Shown: positions 54,339 through 63,171, numbered from the stretch's first letter. The stretch: 64,000 bases of DNA from Myxococcales bacterium (GCA_011526095.1 WYBA01000153.1:1-64000), one strand, 5' to 3'. Notes: generated by a model from the letters alone, not told the origin. A program made the numbers and translations.

Positions 54339-55334
54339 ATGTCCCGGACTCGCCCACGGCTCGCCCTGTGCGCCTTCCTCATCACCGCCGGCTGCGGCAA
54401 GGACGCCGCGCGCGCGCCCGAGCCGACGCCGCCGCGTGACGCCGCACCGGTCGTGGCGCGCGACGACGCCGCGGTGACGCCACCGACCCCGGCGCCCGAC
54501 GCCGGTCCGGCGCCGCTCGGCCCCAACCTCTACACGCTGGGCGACGAGCGGCTCGCGGTCGGCGTGACCGTCGCCCTCCCCGCGGGCTGGCAAGATCGTT
54601 CGTCCCCCGGCAACGCCGTGTTCGCGCACCTCGACGGCGCGTGGCTGAAGATCACGCTCACCTGCCACGGCGCGTGCGGCGCCACCCGCGCCGCGGCCAA
54701 CATCGCCGCCGCCGCGCGCGAGGCGTTCGAGTTCACGACGAGCGACAGCCACGTGCCGCGCCTGGCCCCGGTGTGGGACGAGGAGGTCACGGAGCTCCGG
54801 CCGGGCGTGTTCCGCTGGGCGTTCCATGGCGCCGCCAGCGAGGGCCCGCGGTGGGAGGTCCACCACCGCGCGGTCGAGCGCGTCATCGGCGATCACGTCC
54901 TGCAGTGCAAGATCGAGCTCACCAACGACGCGATCGCGATGGGGCCCGCGCTCGACGCGCTGTGCGACGCGCTCGATCCGGTGGTCGAGCCCGACCCGCG
55001 CTTCGCGTGGAAGGTCGTCGTCACGCCGGCGACGGCGCCGGTCGCGCAGCGCGAGCAGCTCGAGCTGCGCATCGAGGTGACCAACACGTCGAAGGACACG
55101 CTCGACCCGCTGCGCCGCCTGCCGACGTTCGTCGTCGACGGCGCGCCGTCGCAGGCGCTCGCGATGGCGTTCGGCAACGGCGGCCGCAGCCGCGAGTGGT
55201 CGGCGCTCGCGCCCGGCGCCACCGTGACCGACCGCCGCGTCATGGGCTTCGTCGACGGCGCCGGCGAGCACACGATCGTCCTCACGCACCTCGGGGTCGA
55301 GCTCGCCCGCACGACCGTGACGCTGACGCCGTGA
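54339..55334 (+). CDS. lipoprotein of unknown function
   Basis: A 331-residue lipoprotein. The signal peptide ends LITAGC (lipobox, Cys19). An Ala/Pro/Asp linker (APEPTPPRDAAPVVARDD) leads to a globular domain at about 60-230 (NLYTLGDERLAVGVTVALPA, GWQDRSSPGN, FRWAFHGAASEGPRWEVHHR). The C-terminal ~100 residues (LELRIEVTNTSKDTLDPLRR and TVTDRRVMGFVDGAGEHTIV) have the pattern of an Ig-like or BsuPI-type beta domain that often sits on surface lipoproteins. Cys residues are few. No close family was recognised. Confidence 0.78.
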   Translation: MSRTRPRLALCAFLITAGCGKDAARAPEPTPPRDAAPVVARDDAAVTPPTPAPDAGPAPLGPNLYTLGDERLAVGVTVALPAGWQDRSSPGNAVFAHLDGAWLKITLTCHGACGATRAAANIAAAAREAFEFTTSDSHVPRLAPVWDEEVTELRPGVFRWAFHGAASEGPRWEVHHRAVERVIGDHVLQCKIELTNDAIAMGPALDALCDALDPVVEPDPRFAWKVVVTPATAPVAQREQLELRIEVTNTSKDTLDPLRRLPTFVVDGAPSQALAMAFGNGGRSREWSALAPGATVTDRRVMGFVDGAGEHTIVLTHLGVELARTTVTLTP

Positions 55335-55425
55335 GGTCGCCGGACCACGGCGCCGCCGGCGGCTCGACGGCCGCCCGGCCCGCGTCGTATCGTCGTCGCG
55401 CGGCGTGGACGCCGCGAGGGTATCG

Positions 55426-56103
55426 ATGCAGCGACCGACCCGCTTGCTGACGCTGGTGATGCCGTGGCTCGTGGCGTGCGGCGCACCCGCGACGCGATCC
55501 ACGACGGCCACGTCGGCCACGACGGCCACGTCGGCCACGACCCCGCCCGCGCCGGCCGACCCGCCCGCGCCGTCGACCGGGTCGTGCGACGCGCACCAGC
55601 TCGCGCTGTCGCGCCAGGCCGACGAGCGCGCCCACCCGCACGGCATCGTCCCCCACCTGACGAAGCACTTCCCCGACGGCCGCGTATCGTGGCTGATGCG
55701 CGAGGAGCCGTACCAGCGGTTCGTCGTGTCCACCGGGGCCGAGCGGTTCGGGCGGTGCGACGACACCGGGTGCTACGTGTTCGCGGCGCCGACGCAGGTG
55801 ATCGAGGACGCGGTTCGCGGCGCGACGACGGCGGACGGGCACGATCCAGCGCGCCTCGGCGAGGCGCTCGGGCTCCCGGCCGACAGCTTCGCCGGCCCGC
55901 TCCGCCTGATGACGCTCGACCTCGATGACGCGACCGGCGCGTGCGTGCGCCTGCCAATCGAGTCGGACCCGGGCGTGTGGAAGTGCGAGGGCGAGGCCGA
56001 CGCGCACTGCTTCCGGTTCGGCGGCTTCACCTCGGGCGGCGTGCCCGAGGTGATCGTGATCGACGCGGCGGTCGCCGAGACGACGGTCGTCACGATCCCG
56101 TGA
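55426..56103 (+). CDS. lipoprotein with Thr/Ala linker repeat
   Basis: A 225-residue lipoprotein. The signal MQRPTRLLTLVMPWLVAC ends at lipobox Cys18. The linker contains an exact 18-bp tandem duplication (encoding TATSAT twice) and then PPAPADPPAPSTG. The mature domain contains four to six Cys (CDAHQLALSRQADERAHPHG; FGRCDDTGCYVFAAPTQVIE; CVRLPIESDPGVWKCEGEAD) and no catalytic motif I recognise. An upstream GTG (55405) would give a longer, less typical signal peptide. It is followed convergently by the metallophosphoesterase gene. Confidence 0.75.
   Translation: MQRPTRLLTLVMPWLVACGAPATRSTTATSATTATSATTPPAPADPPAPSTGSCDAHQLALSRQADERAHPHGIVPHLTKHFPDGRVSWLMREEPYQRFVVSTGAERFGRCDDTGCYVFAAPTQVIEDAVRGATTADGHDPARLGEALGLPADSFAGPLRLMTLDLDDATGACVRLPIESDPGVWKCEGEADAHCFRFGGFTSGGVPEVIVIDAAVAETTVVTIP
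55504..55539 (+). repeat. 18-bp in-frame tandem repeat, two copies
   Basis: ACGGCCACGTCGGCCACG occurs exactly twice in tandem (55504-55521 and 55522-55539) within the lipoprotein linker, encoding Thr-Ala-Thr-Ser-Ala-Thr twice. Copy-number change would keep the frame. Confidence 0.85.
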
Positions 56104-56131
56104 GCGGCCCAGCGCCGCGCCCGGCGCGCGC

Positions 56132-57328
56132 TCACCGCGGCGGCGCGAGCGCCGCGCGATCCAGCGCGTCCGGCGCGACCGCGCGCTGTTCGACCTCGTA
56201 GCCGGAGACGACGCGGAACGTGAGGTAGTCGCCGCGGGCGAGGCGCGCCTTGACCAGGCGGCGGGTCGCGGGGTCGCGCAGGCCGAGCGCCGAGGTGTCG
56301 TCGGGGCCGAGCGTCCACCCGACCTCGGCGCGCTCGCCGCCGTCGAGCACGGTCGCGCCACGGACGTCGAGCCGCGCGCCGTCGATCGCGAGCTGCGAGC
56401 CGGCCTCGACCCGGCCGTAGGAGTTGTCGGCGAGGACGAGCTCGAAGCCGCCGTCGTCGCGCAGCACCGCGGGGCAGTCGCCCGACGGCGTGTGCCCGAC
56501 GACGACGCGGCGGACGCCCGAGGCGCGCAGCGTCGCGATCACCTCCGGCGGCGGCAGCACCGGGTCGCCGCGCTCGTCGGTCGGCCGCGCGTAGACGACG
56601 CTGGCCTGGTGCAGGCGCGTGCCAGGCAGCGGCGCCTGGTACGCGAGCAGCGCGTCCCAGCTCGGGGCGCCGGCGGCGGTCACCCGTCCCGCGAGGAAGC
56701 CGTCGACCGCCGCGGCGAGGAACGCGTTCAGCCGTTCGATCCAGGCGTCGACGTCCGCGGTGACCTCGGCGATCCCCGGCACTCGGCCGAGGTTGTCGAC
56801 GGTGACCCCGCCGTGGACGAACAGCGTCTCGCCGCTGCGGAACCCGAGCCGCGCCGCCGCGAGGTAGCGCGTGACCAGCCCGTCGGGCGCGACGTCGTCG
56901 AGGAAGCTGTCGACGACGTCGTCGTCGTCGACCGCGCCGAGCTCGGCGCGGCGGTGCGCGAACGCGTCCTTGGCGCCCATCGTCCGCGCCAGGATCCACC
57001 GCAGCAGCTCGCCGCGCGGCGCGTCGGGCGCGCCCGCCGGCGGCGCGCCGGTCAGCTCGCGCGCCAGGCGCAGCTTGTTGAGGTCGCGGTTGCCGGCGAG
57101 CAGCACGACCTGCGCCGGCTGCGCCGCCTTCGCGTCGAGCAGCGCGCGCAGCACGCGCCGCCCGGCGGGCCCGCGATCGACCGCGTCGCCGCCGAACACG
57201 AGGACCGCGCCGTCGGCGACGCGCAGCCGGTCGTCCGTGTCGAGCGTCACCAGCGGATTGCCGGCGGCGAACCCGGCGAGCTTGTCCCACCGGCCCTCGA
57301 CGTCGGTGAGGTAGGCGATCCGCGACAC
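56132..57328 (-). CDS. metallophosphoesterase (calcineurin-like)
   Basis: A 398-residue protein of the calcineurin-like phosphoesterase superfamily. Metal-binding motifs: YLTDVEGRWDK (motif I with Asp9), GGDAVDRGP (GD-x-x-DRG), LAGNRDLNKL (GN(H/R)D), FVHGG and VVGHTPSGD. The order and the GDxVDRGP box resemble bis(5'-nucleosyl)-tetraphosphatase/PPP-type phosphatases. The motif III position reads GNRD rather than GNHE, as in some members. An insertion of ~60 residues sits between motifs III and IV. The GTG start has TAGCGT ending 8 nt upstream. Substrate unknown; it is probably cytoplasmic. Confidence 0.85.
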   Translation of the reverse strand: MSRIAYLTDVEGRWDKLAGFAAGNPLVTLDTDDRLRVADGAVLVFGGDAVDRGPAGRRVLRALLDAKAAQPAQVVLLAGNRDLNKLRLARELTGAPPAGAPDAPRGELLRWILARTMGAKDAFAHRRAELGAVDDDDVVDSFLDDVAPDGLVTRYLAAARLGFRSGETLFVHGGVTVDNLGRVPGIAEVTADVDAWIERLNAFLAAAVDGFLAGRVTAAGAPSWDALLAYQAPLPGTRLHQASVVYARPTDERGDPVLPPPEVIATLRASGVRRVVVGHTPSGDCPAVLRDDGGFELVLADNSYGRVEAGSQLAIDGARLDVRGATVLDGGERAEVGWTLGPDDTSALGLRDPATRRLVKARLARGDYLTFRVVSGYEVEQRAVAPDALDRAALAPPR

Positions 57329-57336
57329 GCGCGCCG

Positions 57337-57342
57337 ACGCTA
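57337..57342 (-). promoter_or_regulatory. leaderless-type -10 (TAGCGT)
   Basis: TAGCGT on the minus strand ends 8 nt before the GTG at 57328 of the metallophosphoesterase gene. Confidence 0.4.
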
Positions 57343-57354
57343 GCACGCGCGCGG

Positions 57355-57849
57355 TCACGCCCCGCGCGGCCGCCGCGCCAGTCGCAGCGCCTCGGCCGCG
57401 GTGCGCGTCAGGCCCGGACGATCGCCGTGCGGCGCGGGACGCACCGCGGGCGCGGCGCGGGCGCGCGCGCCCAGCGCCTCCGACGCGGCGGCGCCCAGCA
57501 CCACCTCGCACGCCTCGTAGACACCGTCCGGGCCCTCCTCCTGCGCGTCGTGCGCGGCGAGCAGCCCGGCGAGCTCGCCGCACAGCGCGAGGTCCGGGGC
57601 CGGGACCAGCAGCGACGAGATCGCCGCGTGCTCGACGTGCAGCGCGCGCAGCCGCTCGGCCAGCGCGGCGCCGCCGCCGTCGCGAACCGCGGGGAACAGC
57701 AGCTTCTCCTCGATCCCGATGTGGCGCAGCAGCCCCGCCCGGAACGCGGCGAACGCCTCGGGCTCGACCGCGGCCCCGGCGGCCGCCGCGGCGAGCAGCC
57801 CGCGCAGCCGGGCATGATCGGCGATCAGGTAGTCGCTGACGCGTTCCAT
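57355..57849 (-). CDS. hemerythrin-domain protein
   Basis: A 164-residue protein with a four-helix hemerythrin-like domain in residues 1-135. Candidate diiron ligands are His12 (IADHARLR), His43 and Glu47 (RHIGIEEKLLFPA), His71/His74 (LHVEHAAI) and His100 with the following acidic residues (AAHDAQEEG). Hemerythrin-like domains bind O2 or NO and protect or sense redox state. The C-terminal tail is Arg/Pro/Ala-rich. The ATG at 57849 is chosen because an earlier in-frame start adds a low-complexity stretch. It is divergent from the cupin gene. Confidence 0.88.
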   Translation of the reverse strand: MERVSDYLIADHARLRGLLAAAAAGAAVEPEAFAAFRAGLLRHIGIEEKLLFPAVRDGGGAALAERLRALHVEHAAISSLLVPAPDLALCGELAGLLAAHDAQEEGPDGVYEACEVVLGAAASEALGARARAAPAVRPAPHGDRPGLTRTAAEALRLARRPRGA

Positions 57850-57908
57850 GACGATGACCTTGCCACGGTCCGGGGCGAGCCGCGCGTGGCCATCTCGCCG
57901 CGGTGCGG

Positions 57909-57914
57909 TAACGT
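57909..57914 (+). promoter_or_regulatory. leaderless-type -10 (TAACGT)
   Basis: TAACGT ends 6 nt before the ATG at 57921 of the cupin gene. Confidence 0.5.
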
Positions 57915-57920
57915 CCACGC

Positions 57921-58283
57921 ATGCCGAAACTGGTCGAGCGTCCGACCGTCGTCACGGCGGCGGGGAACAAGCCCAAGGTGATCGAGGAGTACGTGGGGCG
58001 GGCGAGCACGCGGGAGCCGCGGGTGAGCGTCGCGCGCATGACGTCGCCGCCCGGGTGGATCGAGCCGGGGCAGCGCCCCGCGTTCGACGAGTACACGCTG
58101 GTGCTCGCCGGCGAGCTGCACGTCGATCACGAGGGCGGCACGATCGTCGTCCGCGCCGGCCAGGCCGTCCACACCCGGCCCGGCGAGTGGGTCCGCTACA
58201 GCACGCCCGGCGGCGCCGAGTACGTGGCCGTGTGCCTGCCGGCGTTCTCGCCCGAGACCGTGCACCGCGATCCCGAGGCGTGA
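57921..58283 (+). CDS. small cupin-domain protein (EutQ-like)
   Basis: A 120-residue single-domain cupin. The conserved barrel motifs are EYTLVLAGELHVDHEGG (cupin 1 region, with Glu and His) and GQAVHTRPGEWVRYSTPG (cupin 2). The wording DEYTLVLAGEL and HTRPGEWVRYSTPGGAEYVA recalls the EutQ-type and phosphomannose-isomerase-like cupins. It could bind a metal and a small organic acid; the substrate is unknown. No ethanolamine genes are near. The ATG is supported by TAACGT 6 nt upstream. Confidence 0.85.
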   Translation: MPKLVERPTVVTAAGNKPKVIEEYVGRASTREPRVSVARMTSPPGWIEPGQRPAFDEYTLVLAGELHVDHEGGTIVVRAGQAVHTRPGEWVRYSTPGGAEYVAVCLPAFSPETVHRDPEA

Positions 58284-58299
58284 GCGCGCGCCGCGCGGC

Positions 58300-58686
58300 T
58301 CACGGCGCGGCGAGCGCCGCGCACCGCTTGCACAGCGTGCCGGCCATCCGCTCGGGCGGGTAGCTGAGCCCGCAGTTGCCGCACGGCACCGTCGTCGCGG
58401 TCTGCGCCGGCGGCCGCGGCCGGGCCGCCAGCGCCGCGTCGATCCGCCGGTCGAGCTCGGCGGCGTCGAGGCCGCCGACCTCGACCATCGCCTGGCTGAG
58501 CACGGTCAGCGCGGCCTTCACCACCTCGACCTCGTGGGCGAGCCGGTCGATCCGGTGGTGGACTCGCCGCAGGTCCTCGGTGTCGGGACCGGACGCGGCG
58601 ACGCGAGCGACCTCGTCACGCAGCCCCTCGATGTCGCGGCGCTGGCTGTACTCGGTGTCGAGCAGGTAGCGGAAGAAGTTCCCCAT
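58300..58686 (-). CDS. coiled-coil protein with C-terminal zinc ribbon
   Basis: A 128-residue soluble protein. Residues 12-62 form a probable coiled coil (TEYSQRRDIEGLRDEVARVA; DLRRVHHRIDRLAHEVEVVK). The C-terminus holds two CxxC pairs, CGNCGLSYPPER and CKRCAAL, about 18 residues apart, a typical zinc ribbon of the rubredoxin type. Such proteins are often small adaptors or transcription/translation accessories in myxobacteria. No partner is evident. The ATG at 58686 has TATCGC 7 nt upstream, a near-match to the local -10 pattern. Confidence 0.78.
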   Translation of the reverse strand: MGNFFRYLLDTEYSQRRDIEGLRDEVARVAASGPDTEDLRRVHHRIDRLAHEVEVVKAALTVLSQAMVEVGGLDAAELDRRIDAALAARPRPPAQTATTVPCGNCGLSYPPERMAGTLCKRCAALAAP

Positions 58687-58733
58687 CCCGCCAGCGATAC
58701 CACGGCTCGCCGCCGCGCGGCCGAGCGCGGCGG

Positions 58734-61085
58734 TCACAGCGCCGGCGCGGCGGGCGCGTGCGCCGTGAGGACGACGCGGAGGATGTGGGCCCCGGGCGGC
58801 GCGGTCACGCGCAGGAAGTCGATCGGGTTCGGCGCCGCCAGCTCGAGGCCGGCGTCGAGCGCGCCGGCGGCCCGCCAGCTGATCAGCGCGAGGTCGTCGT
58901 AGCGCACGACGGCGTCGCCGACGAGCGGTGGCGCGTGGCGCAAGAACAGCCGCACGGCGTGGGGGTTCTGCGTCGCGCTGCCGGGATCGGTCGGCGCGAC
59001 GACGTCGGCGGGGAACGCCAGCGGCGCGGCGAACGGGCGCCACGCGTAGGTGCCGGCCGGCACGGTGACCGCGACCTCCTCGCCGTGCTCCACCTCGCCC
59101 TCGCTGGCGTGGTAGCGCACGACCATCCGCACCGCGCCGGCGTTGTCGCCTCGGACGTAGCCGAACAGCGTCACGTCCTTGTTCGGCGCGCCGGTCGCGG
59201 CGCCGAGGACACGGACGCGGTTGCGCAGCGGGACGATCGAGTCGTCGACGTTGCCGCCGTGGCGCGTCGAGCACAGCGCGGCGACCCCGTCGCGCGGCGC
59301 GTGCACGCACACGAAGCTCGACGGCGCGGACGTGTCCCACCGCGCCGCCTCGAGCGCGTCGCCGTCGACGTCCCAGTCCTCGACGTCGCCGTGGACCAGC
59401 AGGTCCTCGCCGGGCGCCGCGGTCGCGCCCGCCACCGCCAGCGTGGCGCGCGCCAGCGACTCGCCCGGGCGCAGCACGGCCCGCAGGTCGACGACCGCCG
59501 CGCCCGAGGCGTCGACCGTGACCGGCACGTCGACCTCGCGGGTCGTCGCCGTGGCCGCACCGGGACCGATCAGGCCGCGACCGTGCGCGGTCGCGACCGC
59601 GACGCCGCCGGGGAGCGACACCTCCCCGATCCGCCGCAGCAGGTAGTGCGCGAGCCGCCCGAGCGCGGGCCGCGGCGCGTAGTCCTCGAGGTAGATCGGC
59701 AGCGCCTGCGCGCCGCGCACGGTCCCGCCGTCGAGGTCGATCACGGCCACGTACGACAGCATCGTCTCCAGCCGATCCTGGTCGAAGCAGAAGTTGCCCA
59801 GGCTGTGGAGGACGAGGACGTCACCGACCCACGCGAAGCCCTGCGCGACGTGCGGGTGGTGCGCGACGACGAGCGAGGCGCCGGCCTGCGCGACCAGCTC
59901 CATCCGGCCGCGCGCGTAGGCGCCAGGGCTGAACGTGTACTCTTGGCCGGTGTGGAGCTGAGCGATCACGACGTCGCCCGCCGCGGCCGCCGCGGCGATC
60001 GTCGCGGTCACGGCGTCATCCTGGCGCAGATCGGCCGCGCCGCCCTTGACCTCGGGCACCTCCGGGGGCTCGGCGGCGACGTAGATCGGCGGGTGATCGG
60101 TGCCGCTGATCGACGTCATCGACACCAGCGCGTAGGGCGTCCCGCCGAGCGTCACCCGGTACGGCGCGAACGCCTCGGCCGGGGTCGAGCCCAGGCCGCT
60201 GTGCGCGATGCCGGCGGCGTCGAGGTGGGCGTGGGTGTCGAGGACGCCCGGCTCGAGGTAGTCGAAGACGTGGTTGTTGCCGAGCGAGACGTAGCGGACG
60301 CCGACGGAGCTCAGCGCCGCGAGCGAGCCGGGGAGCGTGAAGTAGACGAAGTCCTTGGTCGGGTGCGGCGTCGCGGGCGTGGCGGTCACGACCGACTCGA
60401 GGTTGACGATCGGGTAGTCGACCGCGTCGAACCACGGCCGCACGTGGTCGAGCACCGCGACGCTGCCCGGGGCCGGATCGGCGCTGTCGACGAGCGCGTC
60501 GGGGTTCGACGGCGGGACCTCGTCGAACGGGGTGAGGGCCTCGGGGTCCATGAACCGCCGGCCGAACGAGGTGTCGCCGGCGAACAGCAGCCGGACGCCG
60601 CCGCCGGTCGGGGTCAGCGGGATCTCGCCGAGGTCGACGCGCGCCTCGGCGACGGGGCGCGCGAGGTGGACCGGCAGCTCGACGACGCGGTGGCCGTCGG
60701 CCTCGACGTGGACGAGGCGGTTGCGCCGCGCCAGCCCGTGGACGCCGAACCGCCCCGCGGCGTCGGTGATCGCGATGGCGTCGCCGATCCGGACGCGCGC
60801 GCCGGCCACCGGCGCGCCTGCGGCGACGACGACGCCGACGACCTCGATGTGCGCGCCGATCAGCGCGTCGCGGGCGTCGCGCTCGTCGGCGAACAGGTCG
60901 TCGTCCGGTTCGCCCGCGAGCTCCCACGGCCCCTCGTCCGCGTCGACCTGCGACGGATCGTCCGGCGCGGCGTCAGGGTCCGCCGCGTCGGCGACCGGGC
61001 CGGCCGGGGCGTCCGCGGCGCCGCCGTCGCCACCGCCGCCGCAGGCCGCCACTGTCAGCAGCACGACCGCGATCACCGCGCGCAT
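58734..61085 (-). CDS. CapA-family lipoprotein with C-terminal beta-sandwich region
   Basis: A 783-residue exported protein. The signal peptide ends LLTVAAC (lipobox, Cys15), followed by an Ala/Asp linker. Residues ~75-155 form a carboxypeptidase-regulatory/Ig-like domain (IEVVGVVVAAGAPVAGARVR). The CapA/PgsA domain (about 165-450) has LLFAGDTSFGRRFM, YPIVNLESVVT, VSLGNNHVFDYLEPG, VVIAQLHTGQEYTF, VVAHHPHVAQG and LVLHSLGNFCFDQ, the metallophosphatase-like signature of capsule/poly-gamma-glutamate proteins. The last ~270 residues are a beta-rich domain. A surface-polymer-related role is inferred. TACCGT ends 8 nt before the ATG. Confidence 0.9.
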   Translation of the reverse strand: MRAVIAVVLLTVAACGGGGDGGAADAPAGPVADAADPDAAPDDPSQVDADEGPWELAGEPDDDLFADERDARDALIGAHIEVVGVVVAAGAPVAGARVRIGDAIAITDAAGRFGVHGLARRNRLVHVEADGHRVVELPVHLARPVAEARVDLGEIPLTPTGGGVRLLFAGDTSFGRRFMDPEALTPFDEVPPSNPDALVDSADPAPGSVAVLDHVRPWFDAVDYPIVNLESVVTATPATPHPTKDFVYFTLPGSLAALSSVGVRYVSLGNNHVFDYLEPGVLDTHAHLDAAGIAHSGLGSTPAEAFAPYRVTLGGTPYALVSMTSISGTDHPPIYVAAEPPEVPEVKGGAADLRQDDAVTATIAAAAAAGDVVIAQLHTGQEYTFSPGAYARGRMELVAQAGASLVVAHHPHVAQGFAWVGDVLVLHSLGNFCFDQDRLETMLSYVAVIDLDGGTVRGAQALPIYLEDYAPRPALGRLAHYLLRRIGEVSLPGGVAVATAHGRGLIGPGAATATTREVDVPVTVDASGAAVVDLRAVLRPGESLARATLAVAGATAAPGEDLLVHGDVEDWDVDGDALEAARWDTSAPSSFVCVHAPRDGVAALCSTRHGGNVDDSIVPLRNRVRVLGAATGAPNKDVTLFGYVRGDNAGAVRMVVRYHASEGEVEHGEEVAVTVPAGTYAWRPFAAPLAFPADVVAPTDPGSATQNPHAVRLFLRHAPPLVGDAVVRYDDLALISWRAAGALDAGLELAAPNPIDFLRVTAPPGAHILRVVLTAHAPAAPAL

Positions 61086-61093
61086 CGACCGAC

Positions 61094-61099
61094 ACGGTA
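61094..61099 (-). promoter_or_regulatory. leaderless-type -10 (TACCGT)
   Basis: TACCGT on the minus strand ends 8 nt before the ATG at 61085 of the CapA gene. Confidence 0.4.
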
Positions 61100-61290
61100 G
61101 CACGCGCTCGAGGCGACGCGGCCCCGGCGGTACGTGGTGCCGGGTGACGCCACCGTGCGACGCGCGCCCACACGGCGTCGCGGTGGCGCCCTCGCCCATC
61201 GCGACCAACGATCCGCGGGGTTACCCCGGCCTCCGACCGTCGCCGCGCTCTGCCAGCAACACCACCCCCGGCCCCGTGTCTCGTCGGGCG

Positions 61291-61893
61291 ATGAAACCTC
61301 ACCAGTGGCTCGGCGTCGCGCACGTCCCCGGTCCCCGGCTCGACCTGCGCCCGGTCACCTACATCGCGCTCACCTCGGTCGCCATGCTGGTCGCGTTCCT
61401 CGCGGTCCGGTCCGCGCCGCCCGCGCTCGCGACCGCCGAGGCGGCCGCGGACGAGGCGACGGCGACGGACGACCGGGTGGCGACCGCCCAAGGCGGCGGC
61501 GGTGGCGGCGCGCCCGCGGACGCGGCCTCCGCGCCCGCCGCGCCCGCGGTCTCGATGCAGCTCGCGCTCGCCGACGAGGCGCCGGCGCGCGCGCGCCGCC
61601 ACGGCGGTCGCGGCCCCGATGACGGCGACGACGGCGACGGCGACGGCGGCGGCGGCCCCGGCGTGCTCGGCGCGCGCGGCCTCGCCGAGGGCATCTCCCG
61701 CGTCGCCGGCGACAGCGACCTGCGCGCCGGCGGCGACGCGATCATCGCCGCCGCGCGCGAGGACGGCTTCGAGGTGATCGAGGACCCGTGCGGCTCGCGC
61801 TGCTTCGGCGGCAGCCTGCGCGCGGCGAAGCGGCCGTGCCCGCTCGGCGAGCGCCTCGACGACGACGGCCGCTGCGTCCCCGACGAGGGGTGA
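61291..61893 (+). CDS. membrane-anchored hypothetical protein with Cys-rich C-terminus
   Basis: A 200-residue protein. Near the N-terminus lies one hydrophobic helix (YIALTSVAMLVAFLAVRS, about 24-41), followed by a long low-complexity Ala/Gly/Asp region (about 45-125). The C-terminal ~55 residues are well formed (IIAAAREDGFEVIEDPCGSR then CFGGSLRAAKRPCPLGERLD) with four Cys; CPLGERLDDDGRCVPDEG resembles EGF-like or 'CPxGxxxxxxxxC' modules of myxobacterial surface proteins. It is therefore probably a surface-exposed anchor protein. No ribosome-binding site or close -10 was identified. Function unknown. Confidence 0.65.
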   Translation: MKPHQWLGVAHVPGPRLDLRPVTYIALTSVAMLVAFLAVRSAPPALATAEAAADEATATDDRVATAQGGGGGGAPADAASAPAAPAVSMQLALADEAPARARRHGGRGPDDGDDGDGDGGGGPGVLGARGLAEGISRVAGDSDLRAGGDAIIAAAREDGFEVIEDPCGSRCFGGSLRAAKRPCPLGERLDDDGRCVPDEG

Positions 61894-62050
61894 CCGCGCG
61901 GTCGAACCGGCGCCACCGTGCGCGGGGGCGGGCGAGGCGCCGGCGCTCGACCGCGCGGCGTGAGACGCGGACGCCCGTCCGCGTCGCGCAGGTCGTGCGC
62001 GGCGCGGCGGGGACGCGCGCCGTCTTTTCGTGGTTCCGGGCGTGCTCCCG

Positions 62051-62515
62051 TCAGGCCGGGCCGGGCTCGGTGACCGGCTGGATGACGTCGGTGATCCACT
62101 GAGCGGGATCGGGGACCTCGCCGGGACTGGTCAGGTAGACCTCGCGGACCGGCTCGGCGCGCTCGCGGTGGTTGTCCTCGAGCCAGTGCTCGATCGCGGT
62201 GTACGTCGACGAGAGCTGGTCGTACGGGCCGAGGTGCCGCACCCGCACGGCGGGCCCGCCGGCGAGCTCGACCGCCTCGACCCGGCCCTTGCCGGCGACC
62301 GGCGCGCGCAGCGGGACCATCACCTCGACGTCGATCAGGTCGCCGAAGTGGTGGTAGCGCGCGAACGGCGGCCCGGCGATCTCGCCGCCGGCGACCTCGA
62401 CGAGCTCGTGGAACGCCTCGCCGAAGAACCGCGACAGATCGGCGAGCGCGACCTCCGCGCGGATGCCGAGCGCGGGGCCGGGGCTCAGGCGGGTGACCTC
62501 GGGTGCGGTGTCCAT
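62051..62515 (-). CDS. GyrI-like effector-binding domain protein
   Basis: A 154-residue protein with a GyrI/AraC-effector-binding (BacTrl) fold. The segment LGIRAEVALADLSRFFGEAF, then PPFARYHHFGDLIDVEVMVP, RVRHLGPYDQLSSTYTAIEH and VREVYLTSPGEVPDPAQW matches this family, including the conserved Tyr/Glu pocket. Some members hydrolyse cyclopropanoids; others bind drug-like ligands. It stands alone without a DNA-binding domain. The ATG at 62515 has an AGGAGG site six nt upstream, which settles the start (an in-frame upstream ATG is at 62542). It is divergent from the next gene. Confidence 0.85.
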   Translation of the reverse strand: MDTAPEVTRLSPGPALGIRAEVALADLSRFFGEAFHELVEVAGGEIAGPPFARYHHFGDLIDVEVMVPLRAPVAGKGRVEAVELAGGPAVRVRHLGPYDQLSSTYTAIEHWLEDNHRERAEPVREVYLTSPGEVPDPAQWITDVIQPVTEPGPA

Positions 62516-62576
62516 GGTGTCCTCCTTCTCCCACCCCGACATGCTTGGGCCGTGCCACCGACGCCGACGCTGCCCG

Positions 62577-62582
62577 TATGAT
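62577..62582 (+). promoter_or_regulatory. leaderless-type -10 (TATGAT)
   Basis: TATGAT ends 7 nt before the ATG at 62590. This is close to the full sigma-70 consensus and favours 62590 over the ATG at 62581. Confidence 0.5.
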
Positions 62583-62589
62583 GGTGGCC

Positions 62590-63171
62590 ATGAGAACCTG
62601 GATCCTCGGAGCGCTCACCGCCGCCCTGGTCGCGGCGTGCGGCGGACCTCAGCCTGCCCCCTACGTCGAGCCCGACGTCGACGGCGTGTGCAAGATCGAT
62701 CCGGCCGTCGCGGCGGGCCGCGCCGCCAAGCCGGAGACGCCCGCGCACTGCTTCGACCCGGCCGCGTTCGGCGCGGTGCAGGACGCGTGCAACGACACCC
62801 GCGAGCCGGGCGCCTGCTACGACGCCGCGACCTGCCTGAACGTCGCGCTGTCGACGATGGAGCCGACCGACCCGATGCGCGAGGCGACGCTCGACTCGGC
62901 GATCGCCGGGTTCCGCGTCGCGTGCGACGCCAGCGTCGCCGAGGCGTGCGTGATCTTCGCGTCGATGGCCGAGGAGGAGGTGCTGGCGAACCGCGAGCAC
63001 CCGCGCCGCGACGAGCTGCTCGCGACGATGTGCGACGGCTACGAGCAGGGGTGCCGGCTCGGCGAGGAGTTCGACGGCTGCGCGCGCTGCCGCACCGCCG
63101 GCTGCTCCGGCCTGCCCGGCGTGACGCCGGCGCCGATCCGCGAGACCGTCGGGCCGGCCCCGGCGCCGTGA
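62590..63171 (+). CDS. Cys-rich lipoprotein
   Basis: A 193-residue lipoprotein. The signal TWILGALTAALVAAC ends at lipobox Cys17. The mature part has about 12 further Cys spread in pairs (CKIDPAVAAGRAA; HCFDPAAFGAVQDACNDT; PGACYDAATCLNVALSTM; CDASVAEACVIFASMAEEE; MCDGYEQGCRLGEEFDGCAR). The even spacing of helical Cys segments (AGFRVACDASVAEACVIFAS) recalls Sel1/TPR-like disulfide-stabilised repeats. The ATG at 62590 is preferred over those at 62581 and 62578 because the spacing to TATGAT fits. Function unknown. Confidence 0.75.
   Translation: MRTWILGALTAALVAACGGPQPAPYVEPDVDGVCKIDPAVAAGRAAKPETPAHCFDPAAFGAVQDACNDTREPGACYDAATCLNVALSTMEPTDPMREATLDSAIAGFRVACDASVAEACVIFASMAEEEVLANREHPRRDELLATMCDGYEQGCRLGEEFDGCARCRTAGCSGLPGVTPAPIRETVGPAPAP

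Noticed and set aside
61216-61228. CGGGGT-T-ACCCCG palindrome in the CapA divergent gap
   Set aside because: A single short palindrome without promoter context is too weak to call an operator or terminator.
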